DNA of 43,078 nt from an uncultured Clostridia bacterium (GTDB lineage Bacteria > Bacillota > Clostridia > Christensenellales > Aristaeellaceae), in assembly GCA_934621505.1 (NCBI GenBank), contig CAKTUU010000018.1, positions 1 to 43,078 on the forward strand, given 5' to 3'. Positions 7,481 through 15,072 of the stretch are shown piece after piece. The notes below the pieces were generated by a model. The model worked only from the letters and a program-made list of their open reading frames with translations, was not told the origin of the DNA and ran no database searches. Positions within the stretch are counted from its first letter, which is position 1, and every line of letters starts with the position of its first letter. Position numbers and translations under genes: made by a program.

Positions 7481-8785
7481 TTACATCGCGCTCAGGATAT
7501 ACATAACCACAAACAGCGCGGACAGGATGTACAGCAGGACGGGAACCTCCTTGGCCTTGCCGCGGGCCAGCTTGATCAGCGTGTAGGAGATAAAGCCAAA
7601 GCCGATACCATCGGAGATGGAGTAGGCAAAGGGCATGATGGCAATGGTCAGGAAAGCGGGCAGGGCCACTTCCGGATCGGACCAGTCCACTTTGGACACG
7701 TTGCCGATCATGAACATACCCACGATGATCAGCGCGGGAGCTGTAGCGGCGGAAGGAATGATACCGGCGATAGGCGCCAGCACGCAGCTGAGCAGGAACA
7801 GCACGCCCACCACCACGGAGCTGAGACCGGTACGAGCGCCTTCAGAAACGCCGGTGGAGGATTCCACAAAGGTGGTAACGGTGGAAGTACCCAGCAGAGC
7901 GCCGGTGCAGGTGGCAATGGCGTCCGCAACCAGAGCCTTGTCGCCGCCGGGCAGGTTGCCGTCCTTATCCAGCATACCGGCGCCGCCGGCAGTGCCAATC
8001 AGGGTGCCAACCGTATCAAAGCAGTCGCAAATGGCAAAGGTGACAACGCTGGTCAGCAGCGGCAGCACGCCCATGGAGAACAGGCCGCCAAAGTCCAGCT
8101 TGAGGAAGGTGGGAGCCATGGAAATACCGGAGAAGCTCAGACTGATATTGCTTACGTTGGTAACGCCCATGGGGATGCCGATCACCGTAGAGATCAGAAT
8201 GCCGATAAACAGAGCGCCCTTCACCTTCCAGGCCATCAGGATGCCGGTTACCAGCAAACCGATCAGGGCCAGCAGGGCGGAGCCGCTGGTGATGGAGCCC
8301 ATATCCAGCAGGTTGTTGCCAGCAGTTACAATGCCCGCGTTCAGCAGACCGATCAGGCAGATGAACAGGCCGATACCGGCGCTGATAGCCGCCTTCAGGG
8401 GCGCGGGGATGGAAGCGATGATCTTGCTGCGCAGGGGAGAAACGGCAACCGCCAGGAAGATCAGGCCGGAAATAAACACAATCGCCAGGCCCTGCTGCCA
8501 GGTATAGCCCATGCCCAGGCAAATCGTGTAGGTAAAGAAAGCGTTCAGACCCATGCCGGGAGCCTGGGCAAAGGGAACGTTGGCCAGGAAAGCGGTCAGG
8601 AACGTACCGATGGCGGCAGAAACACAGGTAGCCAGCATAACCGCCGTGTAATCCATGCCAGCGTTGCTCAAAAAGCTGGGATTGACGAAGATGATGTAGG
8701 CCATTGCAAAGAAGGTGGTCAAACCGCCAACAATTTCGGTTTTAACCGTGGTGTTGTGCTCCTTCAGTTTAAAGAACTTCTCCAA
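7481..8785 (-). CDS. NCS2-family purine permease (AzgA/PbuG-like)
   Basis: The 434-residue polytopic membrane protein imports hypoxanthine, guanine or adenine with a cation. Family features are the N-terminal EIVGGLTTFFAMAYIIFVNP segment, the APGMGLNAFF half-helix and the CDCFDTVGTLIG segment with the conserved Asp pair. Length and N-terminus fit the AzgA-like branch rather than the uracil/xanthine branch. The PRTase immediately downstream would trap the imported base. A consensus promoter lies 45 nt upstream. I looked for a purine riboswitch in the leader and found none; the leader is too short. Confidence 0.92.
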   Translation of the reverse strand: MEKFFKLKEHNTTVKTEIVGGLTTFFAMAYIIFVNPSFLSNAGMDYTAVMLATCVSAAIGTFLTAFLANVPFAQAPGMGLNAFFTYTICLGMGYTWQQGLAIVFISGLIFLAVAVSPLRSKIIASIPAPLKAAISAGIGLFICLIGLLNAGIVTAGNNLLDMGSITSGSALLALIGLLVTGILMAWKVKGALFIGILISTVIGIPMGVTNVSNISLSFSGISMAPTFLKLDFGGLFSMGVLPLLTSVVTFAICDCFDTVGTLIGTAGGAGMLDKDGNLPGGDKALVADAIATCTGALLGTSTVTTFVESSTGVSEGARTGLSSVVVGVLFLLSCVLAPIAGIIPSAATAPALIIVGMFMIGNVSKVDWSDPEVALPAFLTIAIMPFAYSISDGIGFGFISYTLIKLARGKAKEVPVLLYILSALFVVMYILSAM

Positions 8786-8829
8786 GTGAGCTCTCCCCTT
8801 TTCCGAATGAATTTTGGAAAACGTTGATT

Positions 8830-8858
8830 ATTGTACGTTCTTTCCTGGCGCTTGTCAA
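8830..8858 (-). promoter_or_regulatory. Consensus sigma-A promoter of the purine permease gene
   Basis: On the minus strand TTGACA (8858-8853), a 17-nt spacer and TACAAT (8835-8830). The predicted leader is only about 40 nt. Confidence 0.88.
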
Positions 8859-8918
8859 TGCTTTTTTGAACAATTTGTAAAATTCTTTTCTCAAAAAGGA
8901 ATTATCTGCCATAAAAGT

Positions 8919-8961
8919 AAAAAAAACCGGCTGCAAAGGCATTCCCCCCCTTGCAGCCGGT
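8919..8961 (-). terminator. Terminator of the liv operon
   Basis: On the minus strand an 11-bp perfect stem (arms 8951-8961 and 8926-8936) is followed by eight T. It lies 12 nt after the livF stop. The loop contains a run of seven C on the plus strand. Confidence 0.92.
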
Positions 8962-8972
8962 TCCAAGGATTG

Positions 8973-9680
8973 TCAACCGCCCAAATAGGCAGCGCGTACA
9001 CGGTCATCCGCCAAAACGTCGGCAGCGTTGCCGGACATGGTAATTTTGCCTGTTCCAATCACATAGGCACGGTCCGCCACAGACAGCGCCATCTGCGCGT
9101 TCTGCTCCACCAGCAGAATGGTGGTGCCCGCCGCGTGCAGTTCCTTGATGATATCGAAAATCTGCTTGACCAGAATAGGCGCCAGGCCCATGGAGGGCTC
9201 GTCCAGCATCAGCAGCTTGGGCTTGCTCATCAGCGCGCGGCCCATAGCCAGCATCTGCTGTTCGCCGCCGGACAGCGTGCCCGCCACCTGCTTTTCCCGC
9301 TCCTTCAGCCGCGGAAAACGGATGAACACATCCTCAATCGATGGTTCAATTTCGCTGGCAGGGCGGGTAAAGCCGCCCATCTCCAAATTTTCCCGAACCG
9401 TCATCTGCTGGAAAATGCGGCGGCCCTCCGGACAAAGGGCCATTCCCAGGGAGACAGTTTTGCTGGCGGGAACCGCAGCCATATTGTGTCCGTCAAAAAC
9501 GATGGAACCGGACCGGGGCTTCAGCAGACCCGCAATGGTATTCAGCGTGGTGGATTTGCCAGCGCCGTTCGCGCCGATCAGCGTTACGATTTCACCCTCG
9601 TTTACTTCAAAAGAGATGCCTTTGATCGCGTGAATCGCACCGTAGTATACATGCAGATTTTCAACCTTCAGCAGGCTCAT
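8973..9680 (-). CDS. livF: Branched-chain amino-acid ABC transporter, ATP-binding protein LivF
   Basis: The 235-residue ATPase has Walker A GANGAGKST (36-44), signature LSGGEQQ and Walker B LLMLDEPSMGLAP. The MSLLKVENLHVYYGAIHA N-terminus and short length are typical of LivF. It is the last gene of livJ-H-M-G-F, 2 nt after livG, with its ribosome site inside the end of livG. It pairs with LivG as the nucleotide-binding heterodimer under the LivHM channel. Confidence 0.95.
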   Translation of the reverse strand: MSLLKVENLHVYYGAIHAIKGISFEVNEGEIVTLIGANGAGKSTTLNTIAGLLKPRSGSIVFDGHNMAAVPASKTVSLGMALCPEGRRIFQQMTVRENLEMGGFTRPASEIEPSIEDVFIRFPRLKEREKQVAGTLSGGEQQMLAMGRALMSKPKLLMLDEPSMGLAPILVKQIFDIIKELHAAGTTILLVEQNAQMALSVADRAYVIGTGKITMSGNAADVLADDRVRAAYLGG

Positions 9681-9682
9681 GG

Positions 9683-10534
9683 TCAGCCCTCCTCTCGCTT
9701 GCCCAGATAGGCCTCAATAACGGTGGGGTTGGACTGAATTTCACTGGCTGTGCCCTTGGCGATGATGCGGCCGTAATTCAGTACGCAAATGCCCTCGCAA
9801 ATCCCCATTACCAGATTCATATCATGCTCAATCAGCATCACGGCGATTTGGAACTGGTCGCGGATTTTGATAATGTTCGCCATCAGCTCTTCCGTTTCAT
9901 GGGGATTCATGCCGGCCGCAGGCTCGTCCAGCAGCAGCAGCTTGGGATGCGTCGCCAGGGCGCGCACAATCTCCAACCGGCGCTGCGCGCCATAGGGCAG
10001 AGAGTCCGCCCGTACATTGGCCAGGTTCTGCATTTCAAAAATGCTTAAAAGCTCCATGGCCTTTTCGTGCTGCTTTTTCTCCTGCTGCCAGTACTTGGGC
10101 AGACGGAAAATGCCCGAGAACATGCCGTATTTGATCTGGTTGTGCAGGCCGATGCGTACATTTTCCTCAACGGTCATATTGCCGAAAAGGCGGATGTTCT
10201 GGAACGTGCGGGCGATGCCCAGCTTATTGGCCTGCACCGCGTTCATCCCGGCGGTATCCTTGCCATCCAGAATCACCACGCCGCTGGTGGGCTGGTATAC
10301 CTTGGTCAGCAGGTTAAAAACCGTGGTTTTGCCAGCGCCGTTGGGACCGATCAGGCCCGCAATTTCCGTAGCGCCAATGGTCATGTTAAAATCCTCTACC
10401 GCCTTTAGTCCGCCAAACTCAATGCCCAGATGACGGGTTTCCAGCACGGGGCGGCGGTCCACATCCCGCTCCGGCACGATGGAGTGGCTGGGCACGGGAA
10501 CCATAATGGTATCAGATTGCTTCTTCTGTGTCAT
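9683..10534 (-). CDS. livG: Branched-chain amino-acid ABC transporter, ATP-binding protein LivG
   Basis: The 283-residue ATPase has Walker A GPNGAGKTT, Walker B LLLLDEPAAGMNPHE and the LivG-specific C-terminal tail (NPTVIEAYLG). About 27 residues precede the usual start (VLETRHLGIEFGG); they are rich in Ser, Pro and Arg and have no visible domain. The ATG at 10534 overlaps the livM stop by 4 nt, so the extension is likely translated, though an internal start cannot be excluded. Confidence 0.95.
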   Translation of the reverse strand: MTQKKQSDTIMVPVPSHSIVPERDVDRRPVLETRHLGIEFGGLKAVEDFNMTIGATEIAGLIGPNGAGKTTVFNLLTKVYQPTSGVVILDGKDTAGMNAVQANKLGIARTFQNIRLFGNMTVEENVRIGLHNQIKYGMFSGIFRLPKYWQQEKKQHEKAMELLSIFEMQNLANVRADSLPYGAQRRLEIVRALATHPKLLLLDEPAAGMNPHETEELMANIIKIRDQFQIAVMLIEHDMNLVMGICEGICVLNYGRIIAKGTASEIQSNPTVIEAYLGKREEG

Positions 10535-11604
10535 GCCTGATTGCCCTCCTTTGCCTGCTTGGCCTTCAGCCTTTTTTTCTGGTTGTGGCGAATTTTGGAA
10601 CGGATAGCATCCATTTTAGCGCCCAGCAAGGGGCTGTGTGTGGTCAGCATGACCAGAATCAGCACAATCGCGTAAACCAGCATGCGGTAGTCACTGAACG
10701 CGCGCAGCATTTCCGGCAGCATCGTCAGTACCGTTGCGGCGATAATGGAACCACGAATGTTTCCGATGCCGCCCAGCACCACAAACACCAATACCAGAAT
10801 GGAGGTGTCAAACTTGAATTTGGTGGCGTTTACCGTGGAATAGTTCAGGCCGAACAGCGCACCCGCCATACCGGCCAGAACAGCGGCGGTGACAAAGGCC
10901 ATCATCTTGTACTTGGTTACATTGATGCCTACCGATTCGGCGGCGATGCGGCTGTCACGGGTCGCCATAATGGCCCGGCCGGACCGGCTGTTAATCAGGT
11001 TCAGCACCACAAACAGGGTAAACAGAATCAGCGCGAAGCCAACCTCAAATGTGGCGATCTTGGCGACGCCTACCGTGCCCTTAGGACCCGCCAGTATGGG
11101 GCTGCCCGGCAGATTGGGGTTGCTGAAGCCAAAGTGCATCAGACCGCTGTCCTCAATGTTGATGTAAATGCAGTTCACCAGATTACGAATGATTTCGCCA
11201 AAGGCAAGGGTAACAATGGCCAGATAGTCGCCCCGCAGGCGCAGCACGGGAATACCGATCAGCACGCCGAAGCCTCCGGCCAGAACGCTGCCCAGAACCA
11301 TGGACAAAATCAGGCGAACGGTTTCGTTTTCCAAATGGAACGCCGTCAGCAGCCATGCGGAGCAGACCGTGCCCGTAAACGCGCCGATGCTCATAAACCC
11401 AGCATGGCCCAGGCTAAGCTCGCCGGAAATACCCACCACCAGATTCAGAGAAATGGCCATGACAATATACACGCAGATAGGCACCAGCTGACCGCGCATG
11501 GAGCGGGTCATGCTGCCGTTTCCAATCATCACCTGACAAATGATAAAGGCCAAAATAACGATACCATAGGTAATGAGGTTGTTGAGGAGCGCTTTTTTCT
11601 TCAT
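10531..11604 (-). CDS. livM: Branched-chain amino-acid ABC transporter permease LivM
   Basis: The 357-residue polytopic membrane protein carries the LivM hallmark GELSLGHAGFMSIGAF and the cytoplasmic coupling segment SRIAAESVGINVTKYK. The ATG at 11604 (MKKKALLNN) is preferred: GAGGTG lies about 6 nt before it, whereas the upstream GTG at 11613 has no ribosome site. It starts 10 nt after livH and overlaps livG by 4 nt. Confidence 0.94.
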   Translation of the reverse strand: MKKKALLNNLITYGIVILAFIICQVMIGNGSMTRSMRGQLVPICVYIVMAISLNLVVGISGELSLGHAGFMSIGAFTGTVCSAWLLTAFHLENETVRLILSMVLGSVLAGGFGVLIGIPVLRLRGDYLAIVTLAFGEIIRNLVNCIYINIEDSGLMHFGFSNPNLPGSPILAGPKGTVGVAKIATFEVGFALILFTLFVVLNLINSRSGRAIMATRDSRIAAESVGINVTKYKMMAFVTAAVLAGMAGALFGLNYSTVNATKFKFDTSILVLVFVVLGGIGNIRGSIIAATVLTMLPEMLRAFSDYRMLVYAIVLILVMLTTHSPLLGAKMDAIRSKIRHNQKKRLKAKQAKEGNQA

Positions 11605-11614
11605 CCGTATCACC

Positions 11615-12499
11615 TCACACTTTCTCTTGCACCGGCTTGCCCAGCAAACCTGTGGGCTTCACCAGCAGTACCACAATCAATACGGCGAATACCAGCGCGT
11701 CCGCCAGTTCGGTGGACACGTAGGCCTTGCCCAAAATTTCAATAACCCCCAGCAGCACGCCGCCCACCAGCGCGCCGGGAATGGAGCCAATGCCGCCAAA
11801 TACGGCGGCGGTAAACGCCTTAATGCCGGGCATGGAGCCGGTGGTGGGCATCAGCGCCGGATAGGAGGAGCACAGCAGCACGCCCGCGATGGCCGCCAGA
11901 GCGGAGCCAATGGCAAAGGTAACGGAAATGGTCAGGTTTACGTTAATGCCCATCAATTCCGCAGCGCCCTTGTCCTCGGATACGGCGCGCATGGCTTTGC
12001 CCATTTGGGTTTTGCCGGTAAACAGGGTCAGCGCGATCATAATGACCACATTGGCCAGCACCGTTACGATGGTTTCGCCGGTGATTTTCAATTGGCCGTT
12101 AAACAGCTGAATGGAAGGAATGGTAACCACGGACGGGAATACCTTGGGGTTTGCGCCCCAGATGAGCAAAGCGGCGTTTTGCAGCAGATAGCTCATGCCG
12201 ATGGCGGTAATCAATACCGCCAGCGAGGTGGCCTGGCGCAGGGGTTTATAGGCCAAACGCTCGATAAATACACCCAGCAGGGTACAGACAACCATGGCGG
12301 CCAGCACCGCTACAATTGAGGGCAAACCCAAATACTGCATCACGCAAAAGGCGATGTAAGCGCCAACCATGATGATATCGCCGTGGGCAAAGTTCAGCAT
12401 TTTGGCAATGCCATACACCATGGAATAACCAAGGGCAATAATGGCGTATACACTCCCCAGGCTTAGGCCGTTGACCAGGTGGGACAGGAAGGAAATCAT
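11615..12499 (-). CDS. livH: Branched-chain amino-acid ABC transporter permease LivH
   Basis: The 294-residue membrane protein is typical of LivH in length and motifs (GYSMVYGIAKMLNFAHGD near residue 25; AVSEDKGAAELMGINV coupling loop). Its partner is LivM. AAAGGAGG precedes the ATG by 7 nt. A 181-nt gap with two hairpins separates it from the binding-protein gene upstream, an arrangement that usually lets the binding protein be made in excess. Confidence 0.95.
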   Translation of the reverse strand: MISFLSHLVNGLSLGSVYAIIALGYSMVYGIAKMLNFAHGDIIMVGAYIAFCVMQYLGLPSIVAVLAAMVVCTLLGVFIERLAYKPLRQATSLAVLITAIGMSYLLQNAALLIWGANPKVFPSVVTIPSIQLFNGQLKITGETIVTVLANVVIMIALTLFTGKTQMGKAMRAVSEDKGAAELMGINVNLTISVTFAIGSALAAIAGVLLCSSYPALMPTTGSMPGIKAFTAAVFGGIGSIPGALVGGVLLGVIEILGKAYVSTELADALVFAVLIVVLLVKPTGLLGKPVQEKV

Positions 12500-12541
12500 G
12501 GCTCATCCTCCTTTGTAGTTGATGCCGGCGAATACGCAGGA

Positions 12542-12589
12542 AGGTAACCAACAGCAGCCGGCAACGCTGCCAGCTTCTGTTGATTACCT
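12542..12589 (-). other. Long imperfect hairpin between livJ and livH
   Basis: Arms beginning AGGTAACCAACAG and ending CTGTTGATTACCT pair over about 22 bp with a few mismatches around a 4-nt loop. There is no T-run. It is likely an RNA processing or stability element, or a partial terminator. Confidence 0.6.
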
Positions 12590-12640
12590 TTCTGAAATTG
12601 CGTGTATGCATTTTGCGCAGTCGCGGCTCATAGGGGACCC

Positions 12641-12672
12641 CGCCGTCCCCCTTGACAGAGGGGGACGGCGGA
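12641..12672 (-). other. GC-rich 13-bp hairpin just after livJ
   Basis: CCGCCGTCCCCCT (12641-12653) and AGGGGGACGGCGG (12660-12672) form a perfect 13-bp stem with a 6-nt loop, 9 nt beyond the livJ stop. No T-run follows, so it probably protects the livJ message or attenuates downstream transcription. Confidence 0.7.
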
Positions 12673-12680
12673 ACCGCAGC

Positions 12681-13811
12681 TTACTTGGTAGCGCCCACAT
12701 ACACGCCGTCCTTGATGACGACGGCGGTGGGGGTCTTGTTCACAGCGCCGGTGGAATCCCAATGCATGGTGCCGGTCAGGCCTTCTACCTCCAGATTGGG
12801 GAATTCGGCAATCAACAGTTCGCAAGCATCCTCAGGCGTGGTGTCAGCAGTGATGCCGGTGTTGACAACGGCCTGGTACAGGGCGTACATGCCATCGTAG
12901 GTATCGGCGGCAAACTGGTTGGGTACTTCGCCGTACAGCTCCTGGTACTTGCCCACAAAGGCCTTGGTCTTTTCGTCCTCAGCATCGGCGGAGAAGGGGG
13001 TCAGCAGCATAACGCCTTCGGCCAGGCTGGTGTCAAAGCCTTCCAGGCCCAGGATGCCATCCATGCCGTCCACACCAAAGAACAGGGGAGCATAGTCCAC
13101 AGCCTTGGCCTGGGTCAAAATCATGGAAGCGGGAGTGTAGTAGATGGGAAGGAAAACAACCTCGGCGCCAGCATCCTTCATGGCGGCTACCTGCACGGAG
13201 AAGTCGGCGTTGCTGTCATCGCTGAAAGCGGACTCGGCAACGATTTCCAGGCCCAGTTCTTCCGCCTTGGTCTTGAAAGTATCGCGGATACCGATGGAGT
13301 AGTCGATGGCATTGTTGTAGATGATGCCGATCTTGGTGCCCAGCTGATGATCGAAGATGTACTGAGCGGAAGCGGAGCCCTGAGCGGAATCCTTGAAGCA
13401 GACCTGGAACACGTTGTCCTTGCCTTCAATAACCAGATCGGCGGAAGCGGAAGGCGTCAGCATGAACACGCGGTCGTTGTAGGCTTCCGCGGCAACGGCG
13501 ATGCAGGCGCCGGAGGTTACGGTGCTCAGCATGATCTGCGCGCCCTTGTCCAGCATGGCGTTGTAGGCGTTCACAGCCTTTTCGCCATCGCCCTCATCGT
13601 CCTCGTCCATAAACTCAAACTGAACGCCGCCCAAAGCGTTAATTTCTTCCACGGCAATTTTGGCGGCACGCACGCAAGCGTTGCCGTAAATGGCGTAGGG
13701 ACCAGTCAAAGGACCGCTCAGGCCAATTTTAATGGTATCTTCAGCCATAGCGGGCAGAATAAAGCTAACCGCCATCATCAAAGCCAGAAGCATGGTTACC
13801 ATTTTTTTCAT
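12681..13811 (-). CDS. livJ: Branched-chain amino-acid ABC transporter substrate-binding protein
   Basis: The 376-residue exported protein belongs to the Leu/Ile/Val-binding type-I periplasmic-binding family (IKIGLSGPLTGPYAIYG at the mature N-terminus, VNAYNAM, DDSNADFSVQV). Its signal peptide is cleaved after about residue 23 (PAMA). There is no lipobox Cys, which is unusual for a Gram-positive binding protein. The ATG at 13811 has GGGAGGA 7 nt upstream. It is first in the operon and preceded by a promoter plus a perfect inverted repeat at the predicted transcription start. The ligand could be another hydrophobic amino acid or amide. Confidence 0.92.
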   Translation of the reverse strand: MKKMVTMLLALMMAVSFILPAMAEDTIKIGLSGPLTGPYAIYGNACVRAAKIAVEEINALGGVQFEFMDEDDEGDGEKAVNAYNAMLDKGAQIMLSTVTSGACIAVAAEAYNDRVFMLTPSASADLVIEGKDNVFQVCFKDSAQGSASAQYIFDHQLGTKIGIIYNNAIDYSIGIRDTFKTKAEELGLEIVAESAFSDDSNADFSVQVAAMKDAGAEVVFLPIYYTPASMILTQAKAVDYAPLFFGVDGMDGILGLEGFDTSLAEGVMLLTPFSADAEDEKTKAFVGKYQELYGEVPNQFAADTYDGMYALYQAVVNTGITADTTPEDACELLIAEFPNLEVEGLTGTMHWDSTGAVNKTPTAVVIKDGVYVGATK

Positions 13812-13839
13812 TTTCTTTTCCTCCCTCAAACTTTTTATG

Positions 13840-13875
13840 CAACATTTCAAAAAACGTTTGCCTTTTGAAATGTTG
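13840..13875. repeat. Perfect 13-bp inverted repeat at the liv transcription start
   Basis: CAACATTTCAAAA (13840-13852) pairs with TTTTGAAATGTTG (13863-13875) across 10 nt. It starts where livJ mRNA should begin and ends about 29 nt before the livJ ATG. It may be an operator or a 5'-end hairpin. It is not a good CodY box. Confidence 0.85.
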
Positions 13876-13880
13876 TTGCT

Positions 13881-13909
13881 ATTATAAACACAGTCTGCCT
13901 CTGATGCAA
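13881..13909 (-). promoter_or_regulatory. Promoter of the liv operon
   Basis: On the minus strand TTGCAT (13909-13904), a 17-nt spacer and a perfect TATAAT (13886-13881). Confidence 0.8.
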
Positions 13910-13977
13910 GAGGCTTTTGGCGAATAATCTGTATTTGCAATGTTTTTTAATCAAAGTGCGGCAGCTTTCTGCCCGTA

Positions 13978-15072
13978 TCAGACAAATGTTGTATTCCCTC
14001 CCTGCTCCTCAATGCCGCCGCCCAGGCAAACGTCGTCCTGATACAGTACAACGCTTTGCCCGGGCGTAATGGCCCGCTGAGGCTGATCGCAGGCAATCAG
14101 CAGTTCATCGCCCCGCAGGGTCACCGTCACAGGCTGGTCCGGCTGGCGATAGCGGAAACGGGCCGTACAGCGGAAGGGCCGGCCATCCGGCACTGGCGGC
14201 TCGTCCAAAATCCAGGTGGCCTGGCTGGCGCGCACATAACGGCTGTACAGGCGGGGACTGTCCTTGCCCTGAGCAACCACCAGCACGTTGTTTTTCAAAT
14301 CCTTGTCTACCACAAACCAGCGTTCCCCCGTGCCGCGGCCGCCGATATCCAGCCCCCGCCGCTGCCCCAGGGTATAATAGGCCAGTCCGATGTGTTCCCC
14401 CACCTTTTCCCCAGCCTCGGTGCGCATATCCCCCGGCTGCATGGGCAAAAATTCCTGCAAAAATTTGCGAAAGTTGCGTTCACCGATAAAGCAAACTCCG
14501 GTAGAATCCTTCTTTTTGCTGGTGGACAGACCGTTTGCCTGGGCAATCTGGCGTACCTGGGCCTTGGTCAGGCCGCCTACGGGAAACAGGGCTTTTTCCA
14601 GCTGTCGTTCCTTCAGCATATACAAAAAGTAGCTCTGATCCTTACCCGGGTCATCCCCCTTCAGCAGGACGGTATGACCGTTGCGCACATCTTTTTTGAC
14701 AAAGTGCCCGGTGGCCATATGATCCGCTCCAAGCTTCATGGCGTAATCCAAAAAGGCTTTAAACTTGATTTCCCGATTGCACAGCACATCCGGGTTTGGC
14801 GTGCGGCCATGCCGGTATTCCGAAAGAAAGTAGGAAAAAACCCGGTCGTAATATTCCTTCTCAAAATTGACGGCATAGCATGGAATGCCAATGGAGGCGC
14901 AAACGTCCTGCACATCGTTCCAGTCGTCGGCGGCCGTGCAGGTGCCGTTTTCATCCTTTTCGTCCCAGTTTTTCATAAAAACGCCCACCACGTCATAGCC
15001 CTGTTGTTTCAAAAGCAGGGCCGCCACGGAGCTGTCCACGCCGCCGGACATGCCTACAACGACTCTTTCCAA
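13978..15072 (-). CDS. mnmA: tRNA-specific 2-thiouridylase MnmA
   Basis: The 364-residue enzyme thiolates U34 of the Lys, Glu and Gln tRNAs using ATP and a sulfur relay. The PP-loop SGGVDS is at 9-14. Catalytic cysteines are Cys98 (VLCNREIKF) and Cys194 (TGVCFIGER). Length and both motifs match the family. The start codon is TTG at 15072, with GGAGGA 8 nt upstream; no ATG lies near. It overlaps the end of the HAD-thymidylate-kinase gene by 19 nt, so the two are probably translationally coupled. Confidence 0.96.
   Translation of the reverse strand: MERVVVGMSGGVDSSVAALLLKQQGYDVVGVFMKNWDEKDENGTCTAADDWNDVQDVCASIGIPCYAVNFEKEYYDRVFSYFLSEYRHGRTPNPDVLCNREIKFKAFLDYAMKLGADHMATGHFVKKDVRNGHTVLLKGDDPGKDQSYFLYMLKERQLEKALFPVGGLTKAQVRQIAQANGLSTSKKKDSTGVCFIGERNFRKFLQEFLPMQPGDMRTEAGEKVGEHIGLAYYTLGQRRGLDIGGRGTGERWFVVDKDLKNNVLVVAQGKDSPRLYSRYVRASQATWILDEPPVPDGRPFRCTARFRYRQPDQPVTVTLRGDELLIACDQPQRAITPGQSVVLYQDDVCLGGGIEEQGGNTTFV

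Noticed and set aside
6467..8827. A 786-codon open frame on the plus strand, rich in Gly, Gln and His.
   Set aside because: It is antisense to the deacetylase, PRTase and NCS2 permease genes, spans their promoters and terminators, and has a low-complexity composition caused by codon bias of the real genes.
8786..8880. Possible purine riboswitch before the NCS2 permease gene.
   Set aside because: A consensus promoter at 8830-8858 leaves a leader of about 40 nt, too short for the aptamer, and the conserved loops are absent.
12519..13868. A 449-codon plus-strand open frame opposite livJ; similar frames lie opposite livM (10528-11745) and opposite ohyA (28575-30116, minus).
   Set aside because: Each mirrors a well-supported gene, with no ribosome site, promoter or recognisable domain.
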